Assembly (NCBI RefSeq): GCF_020382885.2
Contig: NC_058497.1
Coordinates: 16,360,330-16,424,329, forward strand
DNA from: Scatophagus argus
Lineage: Eukaryota > Chordata > Actinopteri > Scatophagidae
Direction of reading: 5' to 3'
DNA: 64,000 nt
Of this stretch, positions 12,856 through 25,059 are shown piece after piece. Within the stretch, counting starts at the first letter, position 1; each line of letters begins with the position of its first letter. A program made the translations under genes and the position numbers. Under the pieces are notes generated by a model that made no database searches, was not told where the DNA came from, and worked only from the letters and a program-made list of their open reading frames with translations.

Positions 12856-14640
12856 TGGCCAAGCGTATTCGTAGGGAATGACAATGTGTCCATTAGTTCC
12901 ATCCTCTCCTCCTCCTCCTCCTCCCCTTCCTCCTCCATCGTGTCCTCGGTGGTGGAACAACTGGGAGTTTCCACCCAGGATCCCAGTGCTGCCCGACCCG
13001 AAGGTGCAAGTTCCAGTTGAGGCGACCCGGGCCTGGTACTCCTTGAGGCAGGCTTGGAAGAAAGTGTCACACTGGTCCCTGGCTGAGCAGCGCTGCCCTC
13101 CGCTGGCCTGGAGGTCGCAGCAGTCTCCTGTCTGCAGAAGTCCATGTGGGTTCTGGAAGTGATGGATCTGGAGCTCGAACATCCCTACAGCACACACAGC
13201 CTGAGTCCAGAGAGGAGAGTGGAGAAGGTGGGAAGGAGAGAAGTGACATGCATGAGGAATGACATTGACAATGACAATTACAAACTTACAAACCCTAAAT
13301 AAGTAAGTCAGATAACAAGTGGATTTTTACCTAATAAATTTCAAAATTGGTTTGTATTTATGAAGTTTTTATTGAAAAGACTGAAGTAAGTTTGAGAGTG
13401 AACTATCAGGTTTCCTGCAATGTATTTTCTCACTACATCTGGGAATCTGCAGCGGCCTGCGTGTCTCCTCTGTGTCATCTGTTTATCAGTCATCAGACAG
13501 CAAGTGAGACTGAGAGAAAAAAGAAAGGAGGACATAACTTTGATTCCCACAGCTCTCGTTGACCTCAAGCAGGGGAAAAACATTTCCAACCAAATCACGG
13601 ACATACAGCCCATCACTCCTGCCATATAATCCTGTTTATCCTTCAACTTCCTTGTCTTCCTTTCTTTCTTTCTTTCTTTCTTTCTCACTCTCTCTCTTCC
13701 CAGGGGATGATGACACTGAGAACCTGTTCACACTCTTCCTCCTCCTCCTCTCTTCTTTTCTCTATTCGGGAACAAGCTGTAACACTCCTTTCATCCTGTC
13801 ATTTCTCTTTCTGTGGCCATCATTTCATCTCCGCATTGTTGTCATTCTCCTTTTCATGTGCCGTGCTTTCTGTCCTCTGTGTTCCCTCCCTGTTTAAAGA
13901 TGGGCGGAGGACCCATGCAAACACTCACACACACACACACACACACTCCAGAGTTAACAAGACCCCCTGAGAGTCTCGGAGCACCGGGGTCAGGTATGTG
14001 CGTGCATACACACATGTGTGTCTGCATGACACTGTGGCAGAGTGAAACAACGGCTTTGACATCTCCCAACAACTGCAAACGCGAAGAAATAAAGTCACAG
14101 TTTTCGCAGTTTGGCATGAAACCTCCACAAATGAATAAATCTGAATAATTCAGCCCTTTTTGAATTTCTTCCTCGCAAACCCTGAACTTAATGATGGCTC
14201 ATTAAGTTAAAAAAAAATCAGAGTCATGTATCCCCCCCGTGGTGTTGTACATTTGATCATGGACAGAAATCACCACAACCAACAAGCTCTCATGTGCTCG
14301 CTGTGTGAGACGAGTCCCCCCCGCCCCCCTACACTGAGCCGGGTTCTCAGTCGCCCCATTGTGTTTGGCTGTGTGTCCCTCTCCTGCCCCTGTCCCTGAG
14401 CTGAGAGGGGGGTGAGAGGGTGAGGTGGGAGGGGTCAAGGGGATGAAGGCGGGGGGGGGGGGGGGACTCGTCTACATCAAACAGCTTGTGAAGATACAGT
14501 GGCGCTCATCAATCTACATCCTCCTTTCTTCCTCTCCTCCTCATGCTGGCCAAGCCATTCCCTGCATACCAGCATTTCAGCGCTCAGTTTGACCAGAGAG
14601 ACAGACACACAGACAGAGAGATACAGACAGGAAGACAGAC

Positions 14641-14676
<36 letters not shown>

Positions 14677-17296
14677 AAGCTGAAGCTCAGACTGTCTCTG
14701 CAGGAGAGCTTTGGCAGTTAAAGGATCACTACACCCAAAACTCAGTCACAACAAACCCTCTCCATCTAAAGACTTCGAGACATTCGTGGGTCAGTGCCTG
14801 AACTCTATTTTTACTGGGCAGGGCAGATGAGACTGTTAGAAAGGTAGTTCAACTGTCTGTAAGAGTACAGGGTTAAAGAAAAAGTTCAAACCCATTGAAA
14901 CACCATAATAAAGCACAGTGTTTCCTCTGTAACAAAGTGCTGCTCAGCTGCAGTTCACATCAGTACAACGTGGTCAGATGGCTCAAAGAAAACAAATTCA
15001 AATGAGTTCATTTGATGTGACATATGTTTGATATACATTACATATACATTGTCCTATCATAATATATTGAATATTCAAAAATGACAGGGTTACTCATAAG
15101 ATCCAGATCTTGCTGTGAACACTTTGTTTAAGAGTTTCTTTGAACCTAAACTTCTAAACTATTACATTCAAATGTGTGGCACTTTGAATGCCATTTTAGG
15201 CCTGAAACAATTATTTAGATAATAAATTGTTTTATCAATAGAAACTTTATTAATTTTATTAATTTTTAATGTGAAAAACATTTTCAAGTTCATAGCTCTC
15301 AAACGGGAAGACTTCTTGTTTTTCCTTTTTGTTTTTCCATGATAACAAATGGAGTTTCTTTCGCTTTAGAATCATTGTTCAGACAAAACGCGCATTTTAT
15401 AAGAGTCACCTCTTCTGATGTCTTACAGTTCACATAATAAAGCACTGAACTTTGAACGTGTCTGTTAGTGGCGGCCCTGAAGTATGTTATTCATGTAAAG
15501 TGGCTGACTGCTGAATCTTATTCTCAGGTAATCCAAAACCGATGCTTTGGGTTGATGATCTGCCCAATCCAGCAACCCAAAACAGAGTCTGACAACATAG
15601 GAATGAGAGTCACCAATCAATTCTGTGACATGTTGCAACTTTAAAAATAAAACTGACTTCCAAATGGATTTTCATCAGTAATCTGTAACTGGAATCCATT
15701 TGCTTGTTCTGACAGATACTTCAGCGGTTTTATGTGAAACCGTCTATGCTTGTGATTATAAAGTAAACTAATCACATTTTAAAATCCAGCTTCAATTTGA
15801 GTCTGGCACACTAGAAAATGATTTTGTAAAGCCGAAAATCACACTATAACAGTATTCCCAAGGCTCCGACTCCACTGCAGTGTGAGCCTTGGGAACGATA
15901 AAACTGGACAACTGACAACACGTAGTGACCTCTGGGGAGTCGATAAGCTTCACTTTATGAATAGTCTGAGTGTGTCCTCATGGACATGGTCTCCTGTCTT
16001 GTGCATTAGTAATAGGCACCAGCCACAGCAGTGGAGTGTGTGTGCTTCACACTGCAGTGCAGTCATGGAGAATGGAGGGAGTGGAGAGTGTTGTTCCTAA
16101 GCTGTGAAGGGGTTGCAGAGGTGCAGAGAGAGACACGCAGAGCCGCCTGAACGTTCAACATTCACACGCCCCAGAGTTTATTCGGCTGTGGCCCCGGGCT
16201 CCACACACACCCAAGACACAGATGCTGGATGTGAGCTTGGTATATAGAAAAATGTGCACATACACACACACACACACAAACACTCCGGAGTAGCTCTGTT
16301 CTTGCTACTGCTGGGCCCTGTCTCACATCATAGGCATCCTGATCAGGCCGGCAGCTGCTTGACAGCTCGCACGGCAAAACGGGGGAAAATATTTGGCGTT
16401 TTGTACAGTCATGCTCAGCTTTTGTTGGCATAAAATCCAAAGCTTTCCATGCTGTCAAAAATAATGCCCATAATTCTGTAAACGTCTTGCCAGAATCAAT
16501 TACAGTTAATACACTCACTATTGAACTCTTCTGTCATTTATAAACCAACTAAAACACACACAAAAAAAGTCTGCATGCATGCAACCATAAGGCATGAAGA
16601 CAAACTACAAAAATGCACCAGGAGGCAAAAGTGGAGATGCATTACTGCTTTATTAACCAGTGAAAAAGGAAAGGACTGAGCAGGAGGTGTGTGGTGGGTA
16701 ATGAAGGTGTTAGTTATCCATCACAGCCCCTCAAAAACAATTTGGGGTTTTATTTACCGCTGAAGCCCCCCATCCCCAGATAAATCATATGCAGCAGCTG
16801 TAAGCCATTATTATGCTTGATTTGTGTGTTGTCCGTCTCATTATAGTCTACTCTTTGTTTGCTATAATAAACAATGAGTTCTCTATAATGCTTTAAAATG
16901 TGATTTTGTCGTAATATTCTCATGCCAGCGCGCACCATTACAGTAACATTTGCAACCCATGCGTCTAAAACAGGATTACAGTAGATGTGCTGCGTGTGAT
17001 AACAGGCACCAGCGGGCTGAAACAACAGGTGGGCACAGCGCCACGTAGGAGCAGAATGAGGGCAGCACAAAGAGGGAAGGGTCAGTGCGTCAGGACTCCA
17101 TTATTGACAGTTTCCACGCAGCCATGATAAGAAATATAGGCTACACCACAGCTAAAAGTCAACCTCGTGGGTTTAAGGGCATGCCGCCCAAAATAGCACT
17201 TAATCGGTGGCTTACCTGAGGTTGTATCGTGAGCGCGACGAGAAAGATCACAGTCCGGTGCAGGTGGAGGTGTCCCCGGTGCCGGTCCCACCTCAT
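12856..17296 (-). CDS. jag2b: Jagged-type Notch ligand, 5' end only (exons 1-2), probably jag2b
   Basis: Coding segments are 17216-17296 (exon 1, 27 codons) and 12856-13200 (exon 2, 115 codons); both junctions are phase 0. Exon 1 encodes a basic, His/Arg-rich start and a hydrophobic core TVIFLVALTI. The signal peptide continues across the junction (QPQ|AVCAVG), and the mature protein starts near FELQIHHFQN. Exon 2 is the MNNL/C2 domain with Jagged hallmarks: GDCCD, a Cys-rich stretch, CDTFFQACLKEYQARV, CTFGSGSTGILGGNS and IVIPYEYAWP. The VIP-x-x-x-AWP ending and a low-complexity insert just before it favour JAG2 over JAG1. The insert is Gly-rich and acidic (GGGRGGGGGGEDG). The acceptor after the pyrimidine tract at 13201-13250 (CTCAG) restores frame; the closer TAG acceptor at about 13186 does not. 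An in-frame ATG at 17374 has strong Kozak context (G at -3, G at +4) and would add 26 residues, so the start is uncertain. DSL and EGF exons lie beyond the window. Jagged is a single-pass ligand for Notch on adjacent cells. Confidence 0.85.
13660..13685. repeat. (TTTC)n microsatellite
   Basis: Six tetranucleotide units in Jagged intron 1, followed by a CT-rich tail. Confidence 0.92.
14404..14465. repeat. G-rich tract ending in G15
   Basis: Runs of G6, G3, G3, G4 and G4 are separated by one to six bases and end in an uninterrupted G15 (14451-14465). The pattern satisfies the simple four-run G-quadruplex rule on the plus strand, which is the non-coding strand of the Jagged gene. Confidence 0.85.
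14645..14672. repeat. (GA)n microsatellite
   Basis: GA run of about 28 bases preceded by degenerate GACA units, in Jagged intron 1. Confidence 0.9.
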
Positions 17297-18240
17297 GTCT
17301 GGCCTCCTGGTGATCTTTCCGCTCCCGTCTGTGGCATCGAGCCGAGTTACCCTGTGCGCTCTCATGCTCTCCATCCCTGCGTCAGGGGATCGGGGACCGT
17401 GTTGTGCGCTTAGGCGGTGGTGGTGTCCCCCTCCTCCTCCCCCCCTCCCTGCGTCCGTCCGACCGCCCAGCTCTCCTCCTCTCCGGTCTTAAACCCTGAA
17501 ACTCCCGTAGACCCACTTCATGGCGTCCAAGTCAGAGAAACCATAACTACCTCTGTCTCCGCTTGGATTTATCCCCCACCCACACGCACCTGATCACCCC
17601 CTTGCCGCTGTGTCCAGGGTGGATTTCCTCTGGGAATCACACATGAACACAAACACACGGGCACACATACACGCGCGCGGCACATAAACACACTCCCCTT
17701 GCGCTGTATTCCTCCCACCACCTGCGTTAAGAGGCTTTAAAGGTTCAATCTGCCGGCTCATTTGACTTGAACTCTCATCCCAATTAGATGACACTCTCTC
17801 TTCTTCTTCTTCTTCTTTCTCTTCTTCTGTCCTTCTTCAAGCCTGATCCACGCAAGAAATAACTAGAGAAAACCCCCGGAGACATCTATAATCATTCTAA
17901 TCCGTGATGCGTGTGTTGGCGAAGCAACTGCCGAAGTTGCGTTTCTCAAAGGGAATGATTTCACTTTGCGCTCTTCTCATCCAAGCGGCTGGTTGGTCAT
18001 TTGTGAACCCGATACGAAGCCCAGCGGCGACAGAGACAGTGTGGGAAACAATGAGAGAGAGAGAAAGAGAGCGTGGAGGGTGTGTCCTGAGGCAGGGAAT
18101 ATCCGTCTTTCAGCTCTTGTCCGGATGGTTCCCAGCGCGCACCAGATTTCTCATCCCTTTCTCTCCCTCCCTCTCTGCACACTTTGACCAACCCAAAACT
18201 TTCTTTTTTTCCCCCTCTCTCTAAGCATGTCACAATTTAC
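17297..18240 (-). promoter_or_regulatory. 5' UTR / promoter region of the Jagged gene
   Basis: GC- and CpG-rich sequence (densest around 17220-17480) lies immediately upstream of the signal-peptide exon, as expected for a developmental gene promoter. The transcription start cannot be placed from sequence alone. CT-rich and GA-rich tracts are present at about 17790-17830 and 18050-18075. No convincing TATA box was identified. Confidence 0.45.
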
Positions 18241-20319
18241 ACGTGGGATTATTCTAAATGCCTTTCAGTTCTCCGCTCAGGTTTTTCGTTTCCTTTCTAC
18301 CTTTTGTGGCTCCGAACTGGTTCCTCTCCTCCAGTTTCAGACCCCGGCTCGCTTCAAAGCTCCGTGGTTCTAATTAACTGTTTTTTGTTTGGGTTTTTTT
18401 TGTTGTTGTTCTTGTATTCTTCCTGGGGTTGCCTCTGAATGGGAAAGTTTCTATAGGCGCGTGAGGCTGCAGCGCCACATAATTAAATCACGCAATACAC
18501 AACTGCAAGTGACAAAAAGAAAAGCAACGACTGTGATCATGGCACACATGGCGCAGGTGTCTAAAGGCCCCTACCTGCAGACTGATTTTTTGTGAACCGT
18601 GATCACGTTGTGATTAAGCTTGTTCCGACAGCCACTGGCTTGTATACTGCACCCACATGCAGCTGCTAAATGATGCCGTCGGCTGCAAATACTAACCGGG
18701 TGAGCGCATTAATATAAAAGACAATTGTAGGGTATAGACGTCGTTTTGAATATTGGCACCGGTCACATGGCATATTTTCCACATGTGACCTCCAGTGCTC
18801 GTCTCGTTGGATCCAAGACCTCCACACAATGTACCTTCTTCATAGAGGAGCAGATGTAATGAGATTCTGCCTCCCTCCTGCTCCTCCTCCCCTCTGTTAA
18901 GGTCTATCACGGGCTTCCGTGACAACCGCTGGCGTTTCCGCGGCCTGGCGCTCGCCAGTGACCCCGGAGCAGAACAGAGGGCTCTTGGAGGAGCAGGGAG
19001 TTGATTTGCATAGAGGAGCAGTGACCTCCAAACATGAGCTGAATTCTAACCAACCATCCGGAAGCATGTGTACATGTGTGGGTCTGCTCAGGGGGCTGCT
19101 GCGTGTGGATCACCGGAGGAAGAGTCACCAAAAAACCCGCAACCTCCACCCTCCGTGGGTCTCCGTAGTTTGAACGAAGTGTCGTAGACTTGCATTTGGC
19201 ACCATCTAATGGTCATAAGTAATGTAAATGCGTGACTTATTGATCCCCGTGTAGGCTTACAGAAGACTTCTAATGAGTTCTGCTCCTGGTGGAACTTGGC
19301 AGGTAAAGTGTGAGTCGCAGGTTTGACTCTGGCTGGGAAAATTCATAGTTCTTCTCTCTTAATTTTCAACTGTAAACTGTCAAACACAGGCAATACCTTT
19401 TAAAGAACAATCCTTCATATTCACACACAGTGTTACACCATTTTAGCCGGGTTGAACATTTTTACTTCCATATAAAATTTCCCTCTGATTTATTACACAA
19501 GTTCAATGTAAAGGAGGACATTTAATGCAATGCTTTTTTCCATCATGTTGAATCAATGTGTATAAATGACACAACATGACTGTCATTTATTCCCAGAGAC
19601 AGAATAACCAGTTTACAATGCATTACCTTTATGTGTAATACTTAAGTGAACACAAAATGTTTATGTAGAAGTTTGTGTTAATTTAGTTTAAGTTCTTTAA
19701 TTTAGTCACATTTACTCAACATGGCAGAAAAAAAACATTGCCTTAATAGTCACCATTTAAACTGAAGCAATGTTTTTGTGTAATTAAAATACTTAAAATC
19801 AGTATTTTGGGGCATGATTATTTTTTAAATGGAGAAGCTTCTCATCCCATGAAGATATGATGTTAAAACTGGGTGCAGAATGTTGATGCTTTCAGATATA
19901 AATACAGAAGATGTCATGTGCACGATGTTATACAAATTTGCCCAAATTTCTAATCGGCGTATTTGGTATCCTGAATTGGAAAACAAAGTTCTGAGGGCTT
20001 GAACAATGACGACTGACCCACTGGTTGGTCAGTGAGGTTTAATGACGACAAAGTGACAAAGTGACAAAGTGAACGAGCGAAGAGCAGCCACTTCTGGCAC
20101 AAACTTTTGCCCTGCCTTAAAACCGAACCGTGACCATCTGTGACTGATAACACGCATGACACAAGCCTTTAAAGTCCACGGATGTAAATATGCATCGTCA
20201 CAAGCTGATACAAGCTCCCACACATAACCCACAGGAGAAGCTGCCTTTCAGTCCCTGCAACTGAAAGATCACTGTGATGGTGAATGGGGAAAACATTAGG
20301 CTTGTTGCCAAGAGCATGC

Positions 20320-20320
<1 letters not shown>

Positions 20321-20366
<46 letters not shown>
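20321..20366. repeat. (AC)23 microsatellite
   Basis: Uninterrupted AC dinucleotide repeat of 46 bases in the intergenic region upstream of the Jagged gene. Confidence 0.97.
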
Positions 20367-20368
<2 letters not shown>

Positions 20369-20989
20369 CGCCCTGGTGGCTAAGGTCAGCGCTTTCTCAA
20401 GGCAAAATAAGGGAGTGTGGAAAGGCTTGGGAAACTACAGAAGAATGTGCATTTCTGTATACACTGTTGAGCTGACCTGAAGACAATTACTCAGGGCACA
20501 GTTTAAGTCCACAACAGAGAGGCCCTGTGTGCACTGGGCACCGATGATAGTGCAAGTCTAAATTGAGCTTTTCAGGCCTAATTCACACATCACTCCTCCC
20601 TGTACACTCATGAATCCGGCCTTTGAGAGGCAGCGGTGGTCCTTGTTGGCATGTAATTACTCTGCAATCCTACAGCAAGGCTGCGAGGGGCCTTTGAGGA
20701 TGTGCTGCAAAACATAAGGCAGGCATTTACTAATTGGCAAAAGTTGAGACAATTGTGAACATGTGAGGCGCTGAACCCATTTGAATCCCTTACTTGTTTA
20801 AACAGATTATTCACACATGCAGTCCTTTTAAAGAGGCCTGGCAAACACTGTTATTTTCCTTCTCTACAAGCATCTTGAATGTTAATAGTTTACTTGAGGA
20901 TAAGGACTGCAAATTTATAATGAGGATGCAGAGAAAAACATGGAGTTTTGCAGTCAATTTAACTACTACAAAACATATTTAATAGCTTA

Positions 20990-21083
20990 AATTAGCTCCA
21001 CCTCAACTCACAGCACTTAACTGAGTATTTTCACACAGTTGTACTTTAACTTAAAAGACCTGAATACTTCGTCCACCACTGGC
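20990..21083 (+). mobile_element. 3' fragment of the same teleost repeat
   Basis: TTAGCTCCACCTCAACTCAC is followed by GTACTTTAACTT and GACCTGAATACTTCGTCCACCACTGG. This ends with the inverted counterpart of the CAGTGGTGGAAAA start seen at 5478, which defines the element's terminal inverted repeats. Confidence 0.6.
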
Positions 21084-22178
21084 TGCAAAGCAGTCATGAA
21101 ACATCAGGGTTTACTTTTATCTGAACGATCTGTATGTGTCAAATTAACATGCTTTACCCCCCAAAGATGGAAACCACAGAGGAGACTGATTTTGCCCAAT
21201 GGAGAAAAATTAGTGTTTCTACACATATTAGCACCACCACTACATGTGTGTTCCCACAGCTGAATAAATAAATTTAGGATTATAACATCATTTGGCATCC
21301 AATGCATTCAGTTGAGCAGTTCCAGTTGACAAAGTGTTTGTTCTCCGATTTCTAAATTTCTCTTGGAGGGTAAAAAGCCATCGAGACTTAAAACAGAGAC
21401 TGATTAAATATGGCAATGATACCAAAAAATGGCAAAACATGATAACTCAAGAGAAGCCACTAAACGACTCCTCTGTCTGTGGTTTATTGCCTCATAGACC
21501 AAATAAAGATAAAAATGGTTTCTTTGGGATTTGTATACTTCAAAGCACAGACTGAATCAGAGTCCAATTGGTTTACTCTACAAGCAGGAGGGACACACGG
21601 ATTTGAATGGAGGCCCAGAATGCTTTGAACAAAGAACTGGACTACTGTCTAATAAATTTGACTCCTGGAAACTGTTTTTCCCCTCTGGCCAAAGAATCCA
21701 ATTTTCTGCAAAGTATCAATTTTGTGGAGAATGTGGGCAGCCAGCAGTCTGAAGTGTGTACCATGTAACATCAGTATCCTGAGAGCGAGTGCAGCCAAGG
21801 ACTTTTGTTGTACAACATCGATGACCTTCTCTCCGCCGCTGACTAACGCAGGCGATTCTGATAACCAGCTTTGCCCTACAGAGGGCTGAGAGTTTGCCAT
21901 TTTATGTTGCTAGAAAAAGATACATAAATGATTTTCCCCTGAAAAAGAAATCTCCTGATGTTCAGGTCCCCAGTTTTTCATGACAAATGGTTTAAATACC
22001 AGTTTAAACAAATTTCAGGGCAACAGAAAAACAAAACAGGCAAAAGTAGTCGCAGGAACATTTAAAAATCAGTTGTGATGCTCAAAAATTGTTTACTATT
22101 TGAGGCGTTTGGTCCGTTCATCCCTTAAGAACAAGACAAAGTTCGAAAGCAACAAAAACACATGTCTCAAAGGAAAGT

Positions 22179-22184
22179 TTTAAT
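22179..22184 (-). terminator. snrpa: Poly(A) signal AUUAAA of snrpa
   Basis: TTTAAT on the plus strand is ATTAAA on the mRNA strand, 22 nt downstream of the second U1A box. The mammalian U1A gene also uses an AUUAAA signal close behind its PIE. Cleavage is expected near 22160. Confidence 0.8.
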
Positions 22185-22196
22185 TATAAAATGAAA

Positions 22197-22246
22197 AAAG
22201 CTCCAGGTACAATATCTGGTAGACCAGACTCTGGGTGCAATGCTTT
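22197..22246 (-). promoter_or_regulatory. snrpa: U1A polyadenylation-inhibition element (PIE) in the snrpa 3' UTR
   Basis: On the mRNA strand this 50-nt segment contains AUUGCAC (22235-22241) and AUUGUAC (22207-22213), both matching the U1A recognition heptamer. It folds into three stems: AAAGC with GCUUU, CCAG with CUGG, and GUCUGG with CCAGAU, capped by a UCUA loop. Each heptamer lies opposite a single unpaired A. This is the architecture of the mammalian U1A PIE, through which two U1A molecules inhibit poly(A) polymerase and limit their own mRNA. The poly(A) hexamer follows 22 nt after the second box. Confidence 0.9.
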
Positions 22247-22576
22247 ATGACAATTAAAACAATTAACAAAAAAACAACAAATAAAAGTAAAAAGCAAACC
22301 AGCTGTGATACCTTTGTGAAATTCCAGCAGGACGCAGAACTTCTCCATCAATTTACCTCTCTTCCATTTTACGTCAGCAGTTCTACAGAACAACCCAACG
22401 TTATGCAAAAACAAACGTATACTTACATCTAATCCTGGATGGAGAAACACAGTTCTGATCCACAACTGTCAAGTTCTACAAAAAAATTTCTTAGTTCAGG
22501 TCACTGCTGTACAAAGACCCGTGTGTGTGTGGAGGTAAGAAAAAGGGGAAAAATAAAAAAAAGGGGTCTTGAGGTG

Positions 22577-23978
<1,402 letters not shown>

Positions 23979-24272
23979 CTTCTAACCTGCAGATGAATGG
24001 TTTGAGAAAAAACAACCTCTAAATATTCATTTTTAACCAATTAGAAGCACAGCTAACTCGCTAGCTAACGTTCGCAAAATATCGGGCTTGAATAACGTGG
24101 GGTGAACGTTAGCCTAAAAGCTAGCGACTAGCTGTAGCTAAATTACTACACTTAACTTAATATATGCATCGCTTAATTCTGATTGATTCTGATCCACTCA
24201 CGGTCACAATAAGCGTCAATTGGATATCTAAGTTGGCAAATGCTCTTGGAAAACAAAAAGTAATTTACTCAC

Positions 24273-24340
24273 CTCGGAACGATGAATGAAAACCCCGGAC
24301 TTACCAAATCCCGGGCTCAGTTCTCGCGTTCTTCTTGGGG
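24273..24340 (-). other. snrpa: Probable non-coding first exon of snrpa
   Basis: A strong GTGAGT donor (minus strand, just below 24273) follows sequence ending TTCCGAG. The next acceptor is CTGCAG at 23987-23992, eight bases upstream of the ATG at 23978. Vertebrate snrpa has a 5' UTR intron, so this is the likely first exon. Its upstream edge is a guess. Confidence 0.55.
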
Positions 24341-25059
24341 TTTCTTCTTCTTCTTTGAGTTGAGTAGGCGGTTGGCACATTAGCTTGTAGGTGCATTACC
24401 GCCACCTACTGGCGCAGTAGATTGGCAAAATCCCTGTTGTCCACTAATAGGTTTCGTACTTATTCCTAGTAGACTCCTCAGTGTAATTACCTCTAGCACG
24501 AGTGTTAATTGCCTTCGTTCTTTATTGACAATTTAAACTCTGCTTTACTGAATTGTAGGCTACTTGTTTGTCGATGAACTGTCGATTGTTCAGCTAATTT
24601 TATCTAACTTCTCAATGCCCTCCACCCGTACATGAGCAGGAAGCTAACGGAAGGAGGGCGATTTATCCTGAGTAGCATGTGAAAGACTTCAATCATAATA
24701 TCTGGCTTGCATGACGACTTTCCAGACTTAATGTTTGAAACTGTTAATGCAGACAATAGTCCGAGTAATTTAGCTATGTAGACTGAAATATGGTACCACT
24801 CATTTTCTCGTGTCTAGAAACACAACGAAGGCTGTTAAGCTGTTGTGTTTCAAGTTTCCCTAATGAATTTTTTTTGTGAAACAATGTTGTGTAATATCTG
24901 TTCTGGCTTTTTTTTGCCTCGGGTAGGCAGCTGTTACTTGAACGCATATGAATAAACTGTGCAGCCAATATTAATCTGATTTAACTCCATGACCCCACAC
25001 CATAAATCCCATTTGACGCTATAGTCCAATCTACGTCGGTAGAGGCAGTGGAGAGCGGT
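24341..25059. promoter_or_regulatory. Divergent promoter region between snrpa and actmap
   Basis: About 0.7 kb separates the two head-to-head 5' ends. No TATA box stands out. It includes a short repeat at 24343-24425 built from a TTCTTC tract followed by CATTACCGCCACCTACTGG, a motif familiar from many teleost loci. A GAA-rich tract on the actmap side (25077-25105) may be its counterpart. The same head-to-head arrangement exists in human, so shared control is plausible but not shown. Confidence 0.5.
24343..24425 (+). repeat. Short teleost repeat near the snrpa 5' end
   Basis: TTCTTCTTCTTCTTTGAGTT followed by GGCGGTTGGCACATTAGCTT and CATTACCGCCACCTACTGG. I recall this combination from many fish loci. 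It sits at the presumed 5' edge of snrpa. Confidence 0.55.

Larger units (their letters stand above)
13201..17215 (-). other. Intron 1 of the Jagged gene
   Basis: Bounded by a GTAAGC donor at 17210-17215 and a CTCAG acceptor behind a long pyrimidine tract at 13201-13250. It contains a (TTTC)n run, (AC)n and (GA)n tracts and a G-rich tract at 14404-14465. A lower-complexity AT-rich block at 16780-17010 is discussed as a candidate enhancer. No coding exon was seen. Confidence 0.75.
18241..22150. other. Intergenic region between the Jagged promoter and the snrpa 3' end
   Basis: No coding exon was recognised. It contains a (CA)23 microsatellite at 20321-20366, a fragment of a teleost repeat at about 20990-21083, and a low-repeat stretch at 20480-20790 that looks like a candidate conserved non-coding element. 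An 83-codon minus-strand open frame at 21649-21900 starts in good context but matches nothing I recognise. Confidence 0.6.

Noticed and set aside
13159-13192. Use of the nearer TGCTGTAG acceptor for Jagged exon 2
   Set aside because: It would need a phase-1 upstream exon, which would replace the signal peptide frame with RAHDTTS and lose the hydrophobic core. The CTCAG acceptor at 13201-13205 joins in frame.
12852-13249. Overlapping frames in other phases of Jagged exon 2
   Set aside because: Only the frame with FELQIHHFQN and CLKEYQARV matches the Jagged family and joins to exon 1 in phase.
21649-21900. 83-codon minus-strand frame starting MANSQPSVGQ in good Kozak context
   Set aside because: I recognise no family, there is no clear splice partner, and it is short enough to be chance; noted only in the intergenic entry.
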